A model generated the notes under the pieces. The model was not told the DNA's origin, made no database searches, and saw only the letters and a program-made list of their open reading frames with translations. From NCBI RefSeq assembly GCF_003611735.1, contig NZ_RAWG01000003.1, positions 1 through 64,000 on the forward strand: DNA of 64,000 nucleotides, written 5' to 3'. The translations under genes were made by a program, and so were the position numbers. Positions 37,143 through 60,429 of the stretch are shown here, piece after piece (positions within the stretch are counted from its first letter, which is position 1; each line of letters starts with the position of its first letter). This stretch comes from Corallococcus sicarius (lineage in GTDB: Bacteria; Myxococcota; Myxococcia; Myxococcales; Myxococcaceae).

Positions 37143-37610
37143 ATGTTCCGAATCGAAACCGAGAAAGAGTTTCTGCGCGCGTTCCGTTCGCGGGACCGCA
37201 AGTTCGTGGAGCCGCCCAAAGGCACGAAGTTCCCCCTCTTCGTCCGGGACTACTTCGCGTGGGTGGACCCCTATGGGGTTCGCGTCTTCCTGCTGTTCAC
37301 CCCACCCGGAGGCACGCAGCCCACGGGCATCGCCTTCCGGCGGGATCACCAGGGGGACAAGTCCCTGGTGCCCCAGGTGTGTGATTGGTGCCGCACCTCC
37401 GAGACGGAGATTGGCCTGCTCACCACGGATGTCGACTCGAAGCGCCGGGTGGGTGTGATCCTCTGCATGGACCTGCGCTGCGGTGAGCGGCTGGAGTCCA
37501 TGGCGAACCTGTCCGGGCGCAGCGTCCTGGATGACAACCAGCGGCTCATCGAACGGATGGCTCGCTTCGCGAGCGAGGCATTGGGCCTCAAGCCCGGCTC
37601 AAACGCCTGA
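37143..37610 (+). CDS. FBP-domain (FusB-like) zinc protein
   Basis: A 155-residue protein resembling the elongation-factor-G-binding FBP/FusB group, which helps EF-G leave the ribosome and in some species gives fusidic acid resistance. The N-terminal part is helical (ETEKEFLRAFRSRDRKF). The C-terminal zinc finger has Cys pairs CDWC and CMDLRC about 29 residues apart, with the intervening ETEIGLLTTDVDSKRR strand pair. The start MFRIETEKE fits the fold; the ribosome site is weak. Resistance is not implied by the sequence alone. Confidence 0.72.
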   Translation: MFRIETEKEFLRAFRSRDRKFVEPPKGTKFPLFVRDYFAWVDPYGVRVFLLFTPPGGTQPTGIAFRRDHQGDKSLVPQVCDWCRTSETEIGLLTTDVDSKRRVGVILCMDLRCGERLESMANLSGRSVLDDNQRLIERMARFASEALGLKPGSNA

Positions 37611-37652
37611 AGAGGCGGGCGTTCACGCCCGCCGTCCCCCTCGACGCGCCGC

Positions 37653-51617
<13,965 letters not shown>

Positions 51618-51713
51618 GTTCGCAGAATATGCGGACAGAACCGGACACCGGGCGAAAGGTGAAGGCGCGCTGCTGGACGAGGCAAAATGCAGCCTCGGCG
51701 TCCAGGGGGCGGG

Positions 51714-53459
51714 CTACTCCTGTTCGGGCTTCTCCTTCGCGAAGGGGCGCGAGTCGAGCGGCAGGTCCACGAAGAAGGTGGTGCCGGAGTTCGGGGTGCT
51801 TGTCACGCCAACGATGCCCCCGAGCGCCTCCGCGACGCCGCGCACCACGGTGAGGCCCACGCCCCAGCCCGGCTGGGCGCCACGCTCGGCCTCCTGGCCC
51901 CGGTGGAAGTGCCCGAAGAGCGCCCCCTGCTCTTCGGGCGTGAGGCCCTTGCCCAGGTTGATGACGCGCAACCCGGCGCGGTGCTCGCTGCGGTGCACGC
52001 TGAAGGTGATGGGGGAGCCCGTCTCGCCGTACTTCACCGCGTTGACGGCGAGGTTCTCCAGCACCCGCCGCAGCCCGTCGCGGCTCCAGTGGCCCTCCAC
52101 CTTCCCATCCGAGTGCACGAGGAAGCGGTCGCCGTGCACCGTGGCGAGCTCCTCCGCCACCTCGCGGGCCAGCGTCGTGAGGTCGAAGTGCGACAGCTCC
52201 ACGGTGAGCGCCCGGCCCTCGCGCAGGCGGCTGGCGTCCAGCAGGTCCGTGACCATCCGGTCCAGCCGCTCCAGGTTGGTCACCACCCGCGCTGCGTACT
52301 CCAGGTGGCGCTCCTGGGCCTCGGGCCGGCGCAGGATGATCTGCGCGCTCATCTTCGCCGCCGTCAGCGGCGTGCGCAGGTCGTGGGACACCATGGCGAT
52401 GAAGCGCTCGCGCACCTCGCGCTCCACCCGGAAGTTCTCCACCGTGCTGCGCGACAGGTCGCGCTCGCGCAACAGCATGCTGCGCTCGGTGAGGTCCTGC
52501 ACCACCTTGGAGAAGCCGATGAGCAGGCCGTCCCGGTACATGGGGGTGATGAGCGCGTCCGCCACGAAGTTCGAGCCGTCCTTGCGCCTGCGCATCCCCT
52601 CGCCGCGGAAGCGGCCCTCGCGCGCCGCGATGAGCAGGTGGTCCTCCGGGTCGCGGCGGGCCCGGCCCTCTTCCGTGTAGAGCATCCGGAAGTGGTGGCC
52701 CACGGCCTCCTGCACCGTGTAGCCCTTCATGCGCACGCAGCCGAAGTTCCACGAGGTGATGACGCCCTCGGGATCCAACGTGAAGAGCGCGTAGTCGTGC
52801 ACCCCCTCCACGAAGATGCGGAAGCGCTCCTCACTCGCGGTGAGCGCCGCCGTGCGCTCCTGCACCTGCTGCTCCAGTTGCGTGTGGGCCTCCTCCAGGG
52901 CCTTGCGGCCGCTCTCCGCCTCCATGCCGCGCTGCCGGGAGAACTCGCTGGCCGCGTTGCGCACGCCGACCTGCACCGCGTCGAGCAGCACGTCGCGGTC
53001 GTTCGCGCTCAGCGGGCCCTCCTCCTCCAGCACCTCGAAGAGCACCTGGCGCAGCAATTGGTACTCGTGGATGACCTGCTCCAGGGAGTAGGCGCTCAGC
53101 ATCGCCCGCTCCCGGCCGTGCTTCCTGCCGAGCGCGTGCTCCCGCGCCCCCAGGGCCTGCTGCGGCACGGGTTGCGCCAGCGTCGTGGCCACCTCGGCCA
53201 GCATGTCCGGCAGGGAGTCGCGAAGGGCCGGCGAGGCTGCCACCTGGGCGGCGGGAACCTGCTGCCGTGCCCGCGCCTCCCAGGTCTGGAGGATGCGCGC
53301 CATGGACGACCTCAGGCGTTGCGCGGTGGGGGCGGGTGGGCTCACGAGCTCGTCGTCCTTTGAAACCGACAGGGCGGTATCGTCATTGGCACCTGGGAGC
53401 GGCAAGCCCCTGGCGGCCTCGACCTTTGGGAAGGTGAACACTCCCCGCGTCCGGGGCAC
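51714..53459 (-). CDS. PAS sensor histidine kinase with RsbRD-like N-terminus
   Basis: A 581-residue soluble kinase. Order: RsbRD-type helical domain about 45-175 (RILQTWEARARQQVP, SLEQVIHEYQLLRQVLFEVL), coiled segment about 180-205, PAS about 208-330 (FVEGVHDYALFTLDPEGVI), HisKA with His359 in MVSHDLRTPL, and HATPase with the N-box ENLAVNAVKYG and GWGVGLTVVRGVAEALGG. No membrane span. The start is open: GTG 53459 or ATG 53303 (MARILQTW). Upstream of the NRPS by 96 bases on the same strand, it may control it, but no partner response regulator is present. Confidence 0.88.
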   Translation of the reverse strand: MPRTRGVFTFPKVEAARGLPLPGANDDTALSVSKDDELVSPPAPTAQRLRSSMARILQTWEARARQQVPAAQVAASPALRDSLPDMLAEVATTLAQPVPQQALGAREHALGRKHGRERAMLSAYSLEQVIHEYQLLRQVLFEVLEEEGPLSANDRDVLLDAVQVGVRNAASEFSRQRGMEAESGRKALEEAHTQLEQQVQERTAALTASEERFRIFVEGVHDYALFTLDPEGVITSWNFGCVRMKGYTVQEAVGHHFRMLYTEEGRARRDPEDHLLIAAREGRFRGEGMRRRKDGSNFVADALITPMYRDGLLIGFSKVVQDLTERSMLLRERDLSRSTVENFRVEREVRERFIAMVSHDLRTPLTAAKMSAQIILRRPEAQERHLEYAARVVTNLERLDRMVTDLLDASRLREGRALTVELSHFDLTTLAREVAEELATVHGDRFLVHSDGKVEGHWSRDGLRRVLENLAVNAVKYGETGSPITFSVHRSEHRAGLRVINLGKGLTPEEQGALFGHFHRGQEAERGAQPGWGVGLTVVRGVAEALGGIVGVTSTPNSGTTFFVDLPLDSRPFAKEKPEQE

Positions 53460-53555
53460 GGCCGCGCATGCCCCTGGAAATCAGGTTAGACGGGTCCGGG
53501 GCGCCACCGCGCCGCCTGTCATTCGCGTCCGCCCTGCGTGGACGGGAGGTCCCTG

Positions 53556-54866
53556 ATGAAGCCGGTTGGAATGGTCTCCTCGACGTTGTTCGCCTTGCTG
53601 CTCTGCGCGCCCGGGCTCGTGCGCGCGCAGAGCACCGCGTCCCTGTGGGACGGCACCACCGCGCCAGCTCCGGCGCAGCTCGACCCGGACACCACGGCCG
53701 TGGAGGTGGGCGTGCGCTTCCAGAGCTCCGCGCCCGCGGCCCTCGACAAGGTGCGCTTCTACCGGGATCCGGCCGCGGCGCTCACCACCAGCGCGGTGCA
53801 CGTCTGGAGCGCGAGCGGCGCGCTGCTCGCCTCCAGCGTCTGGGTGGGGGAGGGCGGTCCGCACACGGGTTGGGTGACGTTGGATCTCTACCCGGACGTC
53901 CCGCTGGCCGCGAACACGCAGTACGTCGTCTCCTACCACGCACCCCAGGGGCGCTACACCGTCACCGAGGGCGCCTTCGCCAGCGGCTACACCGCCGGGG
54001 TGCTGTCGGTGCCCGTCGACGGCGGCGTGTACGCCTACGGCCCGCGGGGCACCTTCCCCACGCAGACGTGGAACCACTCCAACTACTGGGTGGAGCCGCT
54101 CGTGAAGCAGGCGCCTCCGGAGACGCCGTTCTTCACGCGGGCCTATCCTGGCAACAACGCCGCGGCGGTGCGCTGGGATGCCGCATCCGGGGCGCAGACC
54201 TACGCGGTGCTTCGCGCGACCTCGGAGGCCGGTCCGTACCAGACGGTGGCGGCGGGCCTCACGCGAACGGCGTACCTGGACACCGCTGTCACGAATGGCG
54301 TCGCGTACTTCTACCAGGTGCGCGCGTCCAACACGTACGGCACCAGCGCCCCGTCCTACCGCGCGACGGTGACGCCCGCCCCTCGCGCCTACAGCCTGTG
54401 GCAGACGCCCACGCCCTCCGGCGTCTTCGCGTCGGATGACACGGAGGGCGTGGAGGTGGGCGTGCGTTTCAAGAGCGAAGTGCCGGGCATCGTGGATGCC
54501 GTGCGCTTCTACCGCGACCCCGGCGCTCCGCTGGAGGAGCGCGTGGTGCACCTGTGGGACGCGCAGGGCGTGCTGCTGGCCACGGGCATCTTCGTGGGTG
54601 AGGGCGGGCCGGGCAGCGGCTGGCAGACGGTGAACCTCTCCCCGGACGTGGCCGTGCAGGAGAACACGGCGTACACCGTGTCGTACTACGCGCCGGCGGG
54701 GGGCTACACCGTGGCCTCGCAGGCCTTCGTCATCCCGCACTACAGCCAGCCGCTGCGCGTGGAGGCGGACGGTGGCGTCTTCGCCTACGGGCCCGAGGGC
54801 ACCTTCCCCACGCTGAGCTGGCAGAGCTCCAACTATTGGGTGGAGCCCGTCTTCCGCGTTCGCTGA
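53556..54866 (+). CDS. Exported protein with two DUF4082 domains and FN3
   Basis: A 436-residue secreted protein. The signal peptide MKPVGMVSSTLFALLLCAPG ends near VRAQ. DUF4082 domain 1 is about 31-185 (SLWDGTTAPAPAQLDPDTT, VEVGVRFQSSAP), FN3-like about 190-280 (TYAVLRATSEAGPYQTVAAG), and DUF4082 domain 2 about 284-436, with the same core VEVGVRF and SNYWVEPVF. Such domains usually assist carbohydrate-active or surface proteins. GGGAGG lies before the ATG. The neighbour is a GH43-like lipoprotein, which fits a polysaccharide role. Confidence 0.85.
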   Translation: MKPVGMVSSTLFALLLCAPGLVRAQSTASLWDGTTAPAPAQLDPDTTAVEVGVRFQSSAPAALDKVRFYRDPAAALTTSAVHVWSASGALLASSVWVGEGGPHTGWVTLDLYPDVPLAANTQYVVSYHAPQGRYTVTEGAFASGYTAGVLSVPVDGGVYAYGPRGTFPTQTWNHSNYWVEPLVKQAPPETPFFTRAYPGNNAAAVRWDAASGAQTYAVLRATSEAGPYQTVAAGLTRTAYLDTAVTNGVAYFYQVRASNTYGTSAPSYRATVTPAPRAYSLWQTPTPSGVFASDDTEGVEVGVRFKSEVPGIVDAVRFYRDPGAPLEERVVHLWDAQGVLLATGIFVGEGGPGSGWQTVNLSPDVAVQENTAYTVSYYAPAGGYTVASQAFVIPHYSQPLRVEADGGVFAYGPEGTFPTLSWQSSNYWVEPVFRVR

Positions 54867-54945
54867 TCCGTCGTGGCGACTGCCGCTTCCGGGGAACGGT
54901 GTTCCCCGGAGCGGTGCGACGTCAGGCCTGTCAGGCCTGCTTCCG

Positions 54946-56394
54946 CTACGGCATCGGCCGGGAGCTGATGGACGGGGCCTCGGGGACCGCGGGCCAGCCA
55001 TTGGGCCAGGTGATGGCGTCCACGAGCATCACCCGCGCCGTGTGGGCGCTGTTCCACGCGTGATAGACCATGTACGTGTCGCCGCCCGGTCCGGTGACGA
55101 CGGAGTTGTGGCCCGGGCCCACCCAGCCGCCGCCCGTCGTGAGGATGGGCGCGCCCAGCTTCGTGTACGGGCCCAGCGGGCTGGTGGCGCGGGCGACGCC
55201 CACCGCGTACGTGCTGTTGTAGTACGCGTTGCCACTGTAGAAGAGGTAGTAGTAGCCGCCCCGCGCGACGACCCACGGCGCCTCCACGACGCCGCCTTCC
55301 CAGGCGAGGTTGTTGGTCATGAGCGTGCGGCGCGTGCCGGTGAGCGACAGGCCGTCCGCCGACAGCGTCTGGCCATAGAGGGGCGTCTGCTGGCCCACCG
55401 CGTTTCCGTCCGCCTTCCACACCAGGTACGGCACCCCCGCGGTGTCGCGGAAGAACGTCGCGTCAATCATGCCCATGCCCGCGTCGTGCACGAGCGGCCG
55501 GCCCAGGTCGGTGTACGGCCCGAGCGCGCTGTCCGCCGTCGCGGCGCCAATGGACAGCTTTCCGTCCGTGTGACGCGCGGTGTAGTACGCGATGAACCGC
55601 GTGCCGACCTTGTGGATCTCCGGCGCCCAGAAGTCGCCCGTGGCCCACGTCGGCTTGCGCGCGGACGGGAAGATGGAGCCCGCGCTCGTCCAGGTCACCA
55701 GGTCCGGGGACGTGCGCAGCCCGAAAGCGTTGGCCGCGCCCCCCGACGTGCAGGCCGCGACGTACTTCGTGCCGTCATGGATGACGCCCGGGTCCGCGCA
55801 GTCCACGGGGACCACCGGGTTCTGATACAGCCCGCCGCAGCCCGTGTAGCGCAATGACAGACCACACGCGTTCAATCCGCTGAAGTAGGGCTTCCAGCCG
55901 TTCGACAGCACCGTGTAGGAGTTGGGGGACTCGTTCGTGCAGCCCCGGTCCCAGAACACGCGCCCGCCCACGTCGTCGTACTGGGCCGTGTGCCCCGAGG
56001 GGCGCAGCCACGTCGCGCTGTAGGTGACGCGCGTCGTGCACGCGGTGGCGCCCGCGCAATCCGTGTCGAGCGCCAGCACGCACGCGTTGTTGCCCGTGAA
56101 GTACGGCTTCCAGCCATTCGACAGCAGGGCGTAGGAGTTGGTGCCCTCGTTGATGCACCGGCCGTCCCAGGTCACCAGCTCGCCCGCGATGTCGTACTGC
56201 GCCGGGTGGGTCGAGGGACGGATCCACCGGTCGCCGTAGGTGATGCGCGTGCTGCACGCGAGCGCTCCGCTGGCGGTGCCGACCGGGGCCTCGTCCGGGA
56301 GCGGGACGTCGGAACGCTCGTCGCCACAGCCGGGAGCGAATACCGAGACGGCCCCCAGGAGCGCGAGGGCCGGAATGAGCGACGGGTTCTTCAT
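54946..56394 (-). CDS. GH43-type glycoside hydrolase lipoprotein
   Basis: A 482-residue lipoprotein. The lipobox is APGC after MKNPSLIPALALLGAV, with GGAGG upstream of this ATG. Two homologous N-terminal modules of about 65 residues come first (TRITYGDRWIRPSTHPAQYD and TRVTYSATWLRPSGHTAQYD, each with NGWKPYF). A five-blade propeller follows with the expected acids: DPGVIHDG (base), MIDATFF and VVEAPWVV (acid). Arabinan or xylan breakdown is typical for GH43. WAPEIHK is also conserved. Confidence 0.87.
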   Translation of the reverse strand: MKNPSLIPALALLGAVSVFAPGCGDERSDVPLPDEAPVGTASGALACSTRITYGDRWIRPSTHPAQYDIAGELVTWDGRCINEGTNSYALLSNGWKPYFTGNNACVLALDTDCAGATACTTRVTYSATWLRPSGHTAQYDDVGGRVFWDRGCTNESPNSYTVLSNGWKPYFSGLNACGLSLRYTGCGGLYQNPVVPVDCADPGVIHDGTKYVAACTSGGAANAFGLRTSPDLVTWTSAGSIFPSARKPTWATGDFWAPEIHKVGTRFIAYYTARHTDGKLSIGAATADSALGPYTDLGRPLVHDAGMGMIDATFFRDTAGVPYLVWKADGNAVGQQTPLYGQTLSADGLSLTGTRRTLMTNNLAWEGGVVEAPWVVARGGYYYLFYSGNAYYNSTYAVGVARATSPLGPYTKLGAPILTTGGGWVGPGHNSVVTGPGGDTYMVYHAWNSAHTARVMLVDAITWPNGWPAVPEAPSISSRPMP

Positions 56395-56503
56395 GGGATG
56401 ACCTCCGAGCGCCCGTTCCCTCGTCAGGAGCGAGCGCGGGCAGACAGCACGGTGGAGGCCCGACCTAGCACGCAATACGTGTTAAATCATCTAAGCTTGA
56501 ATT

Positions 56504-57517
56504 TCACGCGTAACGCTCGCGACGCAGCGGGCGCCAGCGGTAGGCGCACTCCTTGAGGTGCAGCACCGAGTCGAGCCTCGCGCCCGGGGCGAGCGGGCCC
56601 TCCTGGAGGTACTCGCAATACAACTGCACCGGCGTGGCGAAGCGCGCGTTCCAGGGCTCGCGGTCGATGGTCAGCAGGTAGACGAACCCGTCCGCCACGC
56701 CGAGCGCGTCGTAGCACTCGACCAGCGGCTCATGCAGCGCGTCCAGGTCCTTCCACACACTGCCCGCGGGCGGCTGCGTCCGGGGCTCCGTGTCGAAGAC
56801 GCCCACCAGCTTCCCACCGGGGAAGGCGGGCTCCGGATCCACGCCCAGCGTGAGCAGGTTTCCCTCGCGCGCCATCACCATCTGGGCTTCGCCGAACTCG
56901 TGGAACTTGAACTCCTTGAGCGCGTTGCCCACGCTGCGCATCACCGGATCGCTCGTCTCGCTGCGCACGAAGTAGCCGCCGCGGCGCCAGTCGCCGTTCG
57001 CGTTGCGGTAGCGCACCGCGGCCCGGTAGCTCACCTGGTAGAAGCAGACGCCCAGCAGCGGCAACAAGCCCCGGGGCCGCATGTCGCGCAGGGAGGACAT
57101 CAGCACCTGCACCCAGGCCGTGCCGTGGAAGAGCTCCGGCTCCAGCGGCGCGGGCAGCAGGCGCGCGAGGAGGGCAGGGTCCACCGCGTAGTTGAGCGAC
57201 ACGGCCTCCACCCAGTGCGTCTGCACCTGCGTGAGCCACGGCACGGAAGGACACACCTCCATGCCCTCGGAGCTGGGGCTGGGGTCGTGGGCCCGCGCGA
57301 GCGCGGCGTGCGCCTCCCGCAGCGCCTCGTGTCCCGACGGCGTCAGCACCCACGCCCCGCGCGAGGCCTGCACCTGCCCCGCCGCGACGAGCTGCCGCAG
57401 CACGGAGGCGGGCTCCACGACACCGGCCTCCTTCAGCCGCGCCGTGAGCGTCCGTTCGGTGAGCCCGAGCGGCTCCAGGGCCAGCGCCACCAGGGCCGCG
57501 AGTGACTCCGCGCTCAT
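56504..57517 (-). CDS. DUF2071-like protein with N-terminal winged helix
   Basis: A 337-residue protein. The first 80 residues look like a winged-helix domain (LGLTERTLTARLKEAGVVEP, SVLRQLVAAGQVQASRG). The rest is DUF2071/acetoacetate-decarboxylase-like: VSLNYAVDPALLARLLP, MRPRGLLPLLGVCFYQVSYR and RNANGDWRRGGYFVRSETSD. The enzymatic role is unknown for most members. Its start overlaps the stop of the membrane-protein gene by four bases, so they form an operon. Confidence 0.72.
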   Translation of the reverse strand: MSAESLAALVALALEPLGLTERTLTARLKEAGVVEPASVLRQLVAAGQVQASRGAWVLTPSGHEALREAHAALARAHDPSPSSEGMEVCPSVPWLTQVQTHWVEAVSLNYAVDPALLARLLPAPLEPELFHGTAWVQVLMSSLRDMRPRGLLPLLGVCFYQVSYRAAVRYRNANGDWRRGGYFVRSETSDPVMRSVGNALKEFKFHEFGEAQMVMAREGNLLTLGVDPEPAFPGGKLVGVFDTEPRTQPPAGSVWKDLDALHEPLVECYDALGVADGFVYLLTIDREPWNARFATPVQLYCEYLQEGPLAPGARLDSVLHLKECAYRWRPLRRERYA

Positions 57518-58128
57518 ACCAGCCTCGGCCCCGTGTCCCCGGCGGCGAGCCGTCGGCTCCGGGCGCGATGCAGCGCGAGGCCGGAGCCGAACTGGACGAG
57601 GAACCAGAGCCCGCCCAGCACACCGAACCCGTGCGCCTCCAGGCGCGTCATCCCCAGGGCGGCCAGCGCGAAGAGCAGGGCCATCCCGTACCAGATGCGG
57701 CCCATCAGCGCGCCCATGGACGCGAAGGACATGGCGAACAGGACGCACGCCACCGCGGGCACGAAGAGCCGGTCCAACCCGAGCAGCAGGTTGAGCAGCG
57801 CCACCAGCACCAGCCCTCCGATGAAGGTGGTCCAGATGGCCCAGATCTGCCGCTCGATGAACGAGCGCACCCCGGCCTGCTGGCCGCGCTTCATCAAGAA
57901 GATGCTGGTGAGGTTGACGCCGAGCAGCACGCCCCAGAGCAGCACGAAGGCGCCCGGGCCGCGCTGCCCCTGCGCCCAGAGCCAGTCCGTGGCCAGGAAG
58001 CCCCCGCCGTTGATGAAGGCGTGGAGCATCCAGATGGCGCCCCAGTTCTGGAGCGCGGTGTCGTCGCGGGCCTGCGCGACGACGCGGCGCATGAGTTCGA
58101 GGGCCTGGGTGGCTTCGGTGCGGTTCAC
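57514..58128 (-). CDS. Integral membrane protein
   Basis: A 204-residue protein with about five membrane spans (FVLLWGVLLGVNLTSIF, TTFIGGLVLVALLNLLLG, FVPAVACVLFAMSFASMGAL, MALLFALAALGMTRL, FGVLGGLWFLVQFGSGLAL). An N-terminal soluble helix comes first (EATQALELMRRVVAQARDD). I choose the GTG at 58128 (VNRTEATQ); the frame is open 39 bases further. It is divergent from the dehydrogenase gene and overlaps the DUF2071-like gene. Function unknown. Confidence 0.7.
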   Translation of the reverse strand: MNRTEATQALELMRRVVAQARDDTALQNWGAIWMLHAFINGGGFLATDWLWAQGQRGPGAFVLLWGVLLGVNLTSIFLMKRGQQAGVRSFIERQIWAIWTTFIGGLVLVALLNLLLGLDRLFVPAVACVLFAMSFASMGALMGRIWYGMALLFALAALGMTRLEAHGFGVLGGLWFLVQFGSGLALHRARSRRLAAGDTGPRLV

Positions 58129-58165
58129 GCCCGGGATGCTACTGCTTCTGGTAGACGCACACGTC

Positions 58166-59152
58166 ATGAAGGCCCTTGTTCAAGACAGGTATGGCTCGTC
58201 CGAGGTCCTGCACCTGCGGGACATCGACGTACCCCGGGTGGGAGAGAACGACGTGCTCCTGCGGGTCCACGCGGCGGCGCTCCACATGGGGGACTGGCAC
58301 CTGATGACGGGCCTGCCGTACCTGGTGCGCCTGGGCTTTGGACTGCGGGGCCCGAAAATCGCCGTTCGCGGGATGGATGTCGCGGGTCGCGTCGAGGCCG
58401 TCGGCAAGGGCGTGACGGAGTTCCAGCCGGGCGATGAGGTGTTCGGCGTCTGCGACGGCGCGCTCGCGGAGTACGCGTGCGCCCGGAAGGACAAGCTCCT
58501 GCGCAAGCCCTCCAACCTTACCTTCGAGCAGGCCGCGGCCGTCCCCACCTCCGCCTCCACCGCGCTGCAGGCGCTGCGCGATTCGGGAGGGCTCCAGCCG
58601 GGGCAGAAGGTGTTGATCATCGGAGCCGGCGGGGGCGTGGGATTGTTCGCGGTGCAGCTGGCCAGGGCGCTTGGCGCGCACGTCACCGGCGTGTGCAGCA
58701 CCACGAAGGTGGACTGGGTGCGCTCGCTGGGCGCGGACGACGTCATTGACTACACCCGCCAGGACTTCACGGCGCTTGCGCAGCGCTACGACCTCATCCT
58801 CGACACGGCGGGCAACCGTCCCCTGTCGCTCCTGCGGCGTGCGCTCACGCCCCAGGGGACGCTCGTGCTCGTTGGAGGCGAAGAGGGGGGACGCTGGTTT
58901 GGAGGGAACGAGCGTCAACTCCAGGCGCTCGCGCTCTCACCCTTCGTGAGCCACAAGCTTCGCGGCCTGCTCGCGCTGGCGCGCAAGGAGGACCTGGCGT
59001 TCCTGAAGGAACTCATCGAGGCCGGCAAGCTCATGCCGGTCATCGACAAGACGTTCCCGCTCCGTGAAGGTCGTGAGGCCGTGCACTACCTGGAGGGTGG
59101 CCGGACCCGGGGGAAGGTCGTCGTCACCAACGACGTCGCGGCGGCGTCCTGA
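58166..59152 (+). CDS. Medium-chain dehydrogenase/quinone-reductase-type oxidoreductase
   Basis: A 328-residue zinc-free MDR enzyme using NAD(P)H. MKALVQDRYGSSEVLHL begins the GroES-like domain, with GMDVAGRVEAVGKGVTEFQP and GDEVFG. The Rossmann part has VLIIGAGGGVGLFAVQLARA. The usual catalytic zinc ligands are missing, as in quinone oxidoreductases. The end is PVIDKTFPLREGREAVHYLE and GKVVVTN. The substrate is unknown. It is divergent from a membrane-protein gene. Confidence 0.88.
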   Translation: MKALVQDRYGSSEVLHLRDIDVPRVGENDVLLRVHAAALHMGDWHLMTGLPYLVRLGFGLRGPKIAVRGMDVAGRVEAVGKGVTEFQPGDEVFGVCDGALAEYACARKDKLLRKPSNLTFEQAAAVPTSASTALQALRDSGGLQPGQKVLIIGAGGGVGLFAVQLARALGAHVTGVCSTTKVDWVRSLGADDVIDYTRQDFTALAQRYDLILDTAGNRPLSLLRRALTPQGTLVLVGGEEGGRWFGGNERQLQALALSPFVSHKLRGLLALARKEDLAFLKELIEAGKLMPVIDKTFPLREGREAVHYLEGGRTRGKVVVTNDVAAAS

Positions 59153-59242
59153 ACACCGCCGTGCCTTTCTCTGCTCGAAGGCTGGGTGTACGCTGGGCGT
59201 CGCCGCGATAGACGTCCCTCTCCCCCTCGTCGGATTTCCCTG

Positions 59243-59728
59243 ATGCGCGACGGTGATGCCCTCAGCGAGGTCTGCCGCAGGCTTGGACCGGCCATCTACC
59301 GCCGTTGTCTGAAGATCCTGCGCAATCCGGACGAGGCCGCGGACGCCTGTCAGAAGGTCTTCATGCAGCTGGTGCGTCATCGCTCCCGGCTGCCTCCGGA
59401 GCCCGAACAGCTGCGCTGGGTCTACGTCGTCGCGACGCGGGTGTGCTTTGCCCAGCTGCGCGACGATGCCTGGGAGACGGCGAGCGGGACGGAGCTGAAC
59501 CACGACGCACCGGCGCCCACGGACAGCTTCGCGGAGGTAGCAGACCGGCAGATGGCGCTCAAGGCGCTCTCCTGCGCCACGGAGCACGAGCGCATGGTCG
59601 CGTGGCTCGTGCTCGTGGACGGCCATTCCCAGGAGGAGGCCGCGGAGCTCCTCAGCCTCTCACGCAAGACGGTCGGCAAGCGCATCCAGCTCTTCCTGGC
59701 GAACGCCCGCCGCGGGGTCTTCGAATGA
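59243..59728 (+). CDS. ECF sigma factor
   Basis: A 161-residue extracytoplasmic-function sigma factor. Region 2 is IYRRCLKILRNPDEAADACQ with KVFMQLVRH and LRWVYVVATRVCFAQLRD. Region 4 is EHERMVAWLVLVDGHSQEEA with AELLSLSRKTVGKRI. The start MRDGDALSEVC gives a normal length. Its stop overlaps the start of the anti-sigma gene (ATGA), so both are translated together. It likely controls its own four-gene operon in response to an envelope signal. Confidence 0.9.
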   Translation: MRDGDALSEVCRRLGPAIYRRCLKILRNPDEAADACQKVFMQLVRHRSRLPPEPEQLRWVYVVATRVCFAQLRDDAWETASGTELNHDAPAPTDSFAEVADRQMALKALSCATEHERMVAWLVLVDGHSQEEAAELLSLSRKTVGKRIQLFLANARRGVFE

Positions 59729-60429
59729 ACGCACCACGGACGGCGCAGTGCCCGAGCGACCTTTTGCTCGAGGAGCATCTGCTGAGCGCGAATCCCGCCA
59801 CCGCGAGGCACATCGCGGGGTGTGCCCACTGTCAGGCCTGGGAGCGCTCCGCCGGGGAGGCCGCGCGCGTGTTCGCGCGTCAAGGTCCTCTCTGGATGGC
59901 GAAGACGCAGGCGAGGGCTTCGCCGATGAGGCGATGGGCCCCGCTGCTGCCGGCAGCCGCCCTCGCCGCAGCCGCCCTGTTCCTCCTCCGCTTCCCACCG
60001 CCGGAGGCCCCGCGCTACGCGACCAAGGGCGGGGAGCTGACCGTCTACGTCGGAGGGCAGGGCGAGCCACGGGCCGCGACCGAGGGAGAGCGGGTGCGAC
60101 CGGGAGAGGCGCTGCGCTTCCAGGTGGCACCGGGCTCAGCGGCCTTCGTCTGGATTGCTTCGGTCGATTCAACGGGCGCTGTCTCCCGCCTCGCGCCCGC
60201 GGAAGGGACGACGCCGCTCGCGGTGGATGGGGCACAGCTGCTTCCGGGCAGCGCGGTGCTCGATGCGGCGGAAGGACCGGAGCGGATCTGGGCGGTGATC
60301 TCGCAGGAGCCCCTGAGCTGGGGCGTCGTGGAGCAGGCCCTCCAGGGGAGCCCGGTGCGCGACCCCAAGGCGGTTCACATCCCCGGCGCTCGGACCGCCA
60401 CGGTGCTGCTTGAGCGACGCGCACCATGA
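59725..60429 (+). CDS. Zinc anti-sigma factor with DUF4384-like periplasmic domain
   Basis: A 234-residue inner-membrane anti-sigma factor. The cytosolic zinc motif HIAGCAHCQAW (HxxxCxxC) lies near residue 30. The single span is WAPLLPAAALAAAALFLLRF. The outer domain resembles DUF4384 (LTVYVGGQGEPRAATEG, RVRPGEALRFQVAPGSAAFV). The same type of domain often accompanies bacterial caspases. It overlaps both its neighbours by four bases. It should hold the sigma factor until the periplasmic part senses a signal; release by proteolysis is plausible. Confidence 0.85.
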   Translation: MNAPRTAQCPSDLLLEEHLLSANPATARHIAGCAHCQAWERSAGEAARVFARQGPLWMAKTQARASPMRRWAPLLPAAALAAAALFLLRFPPPEAPRYATKGGELTVYVGGQGEPRAATEGERVRPGEALRFQVAPGSAAFVWIASVDSTGAVSRLAPAEGTTPLAVDGAQLLPGSAVLDAAEGPERIWAVISQEPLSWGVVEQALQGSPVRDPKAVHIPGARTATVLLERRAP

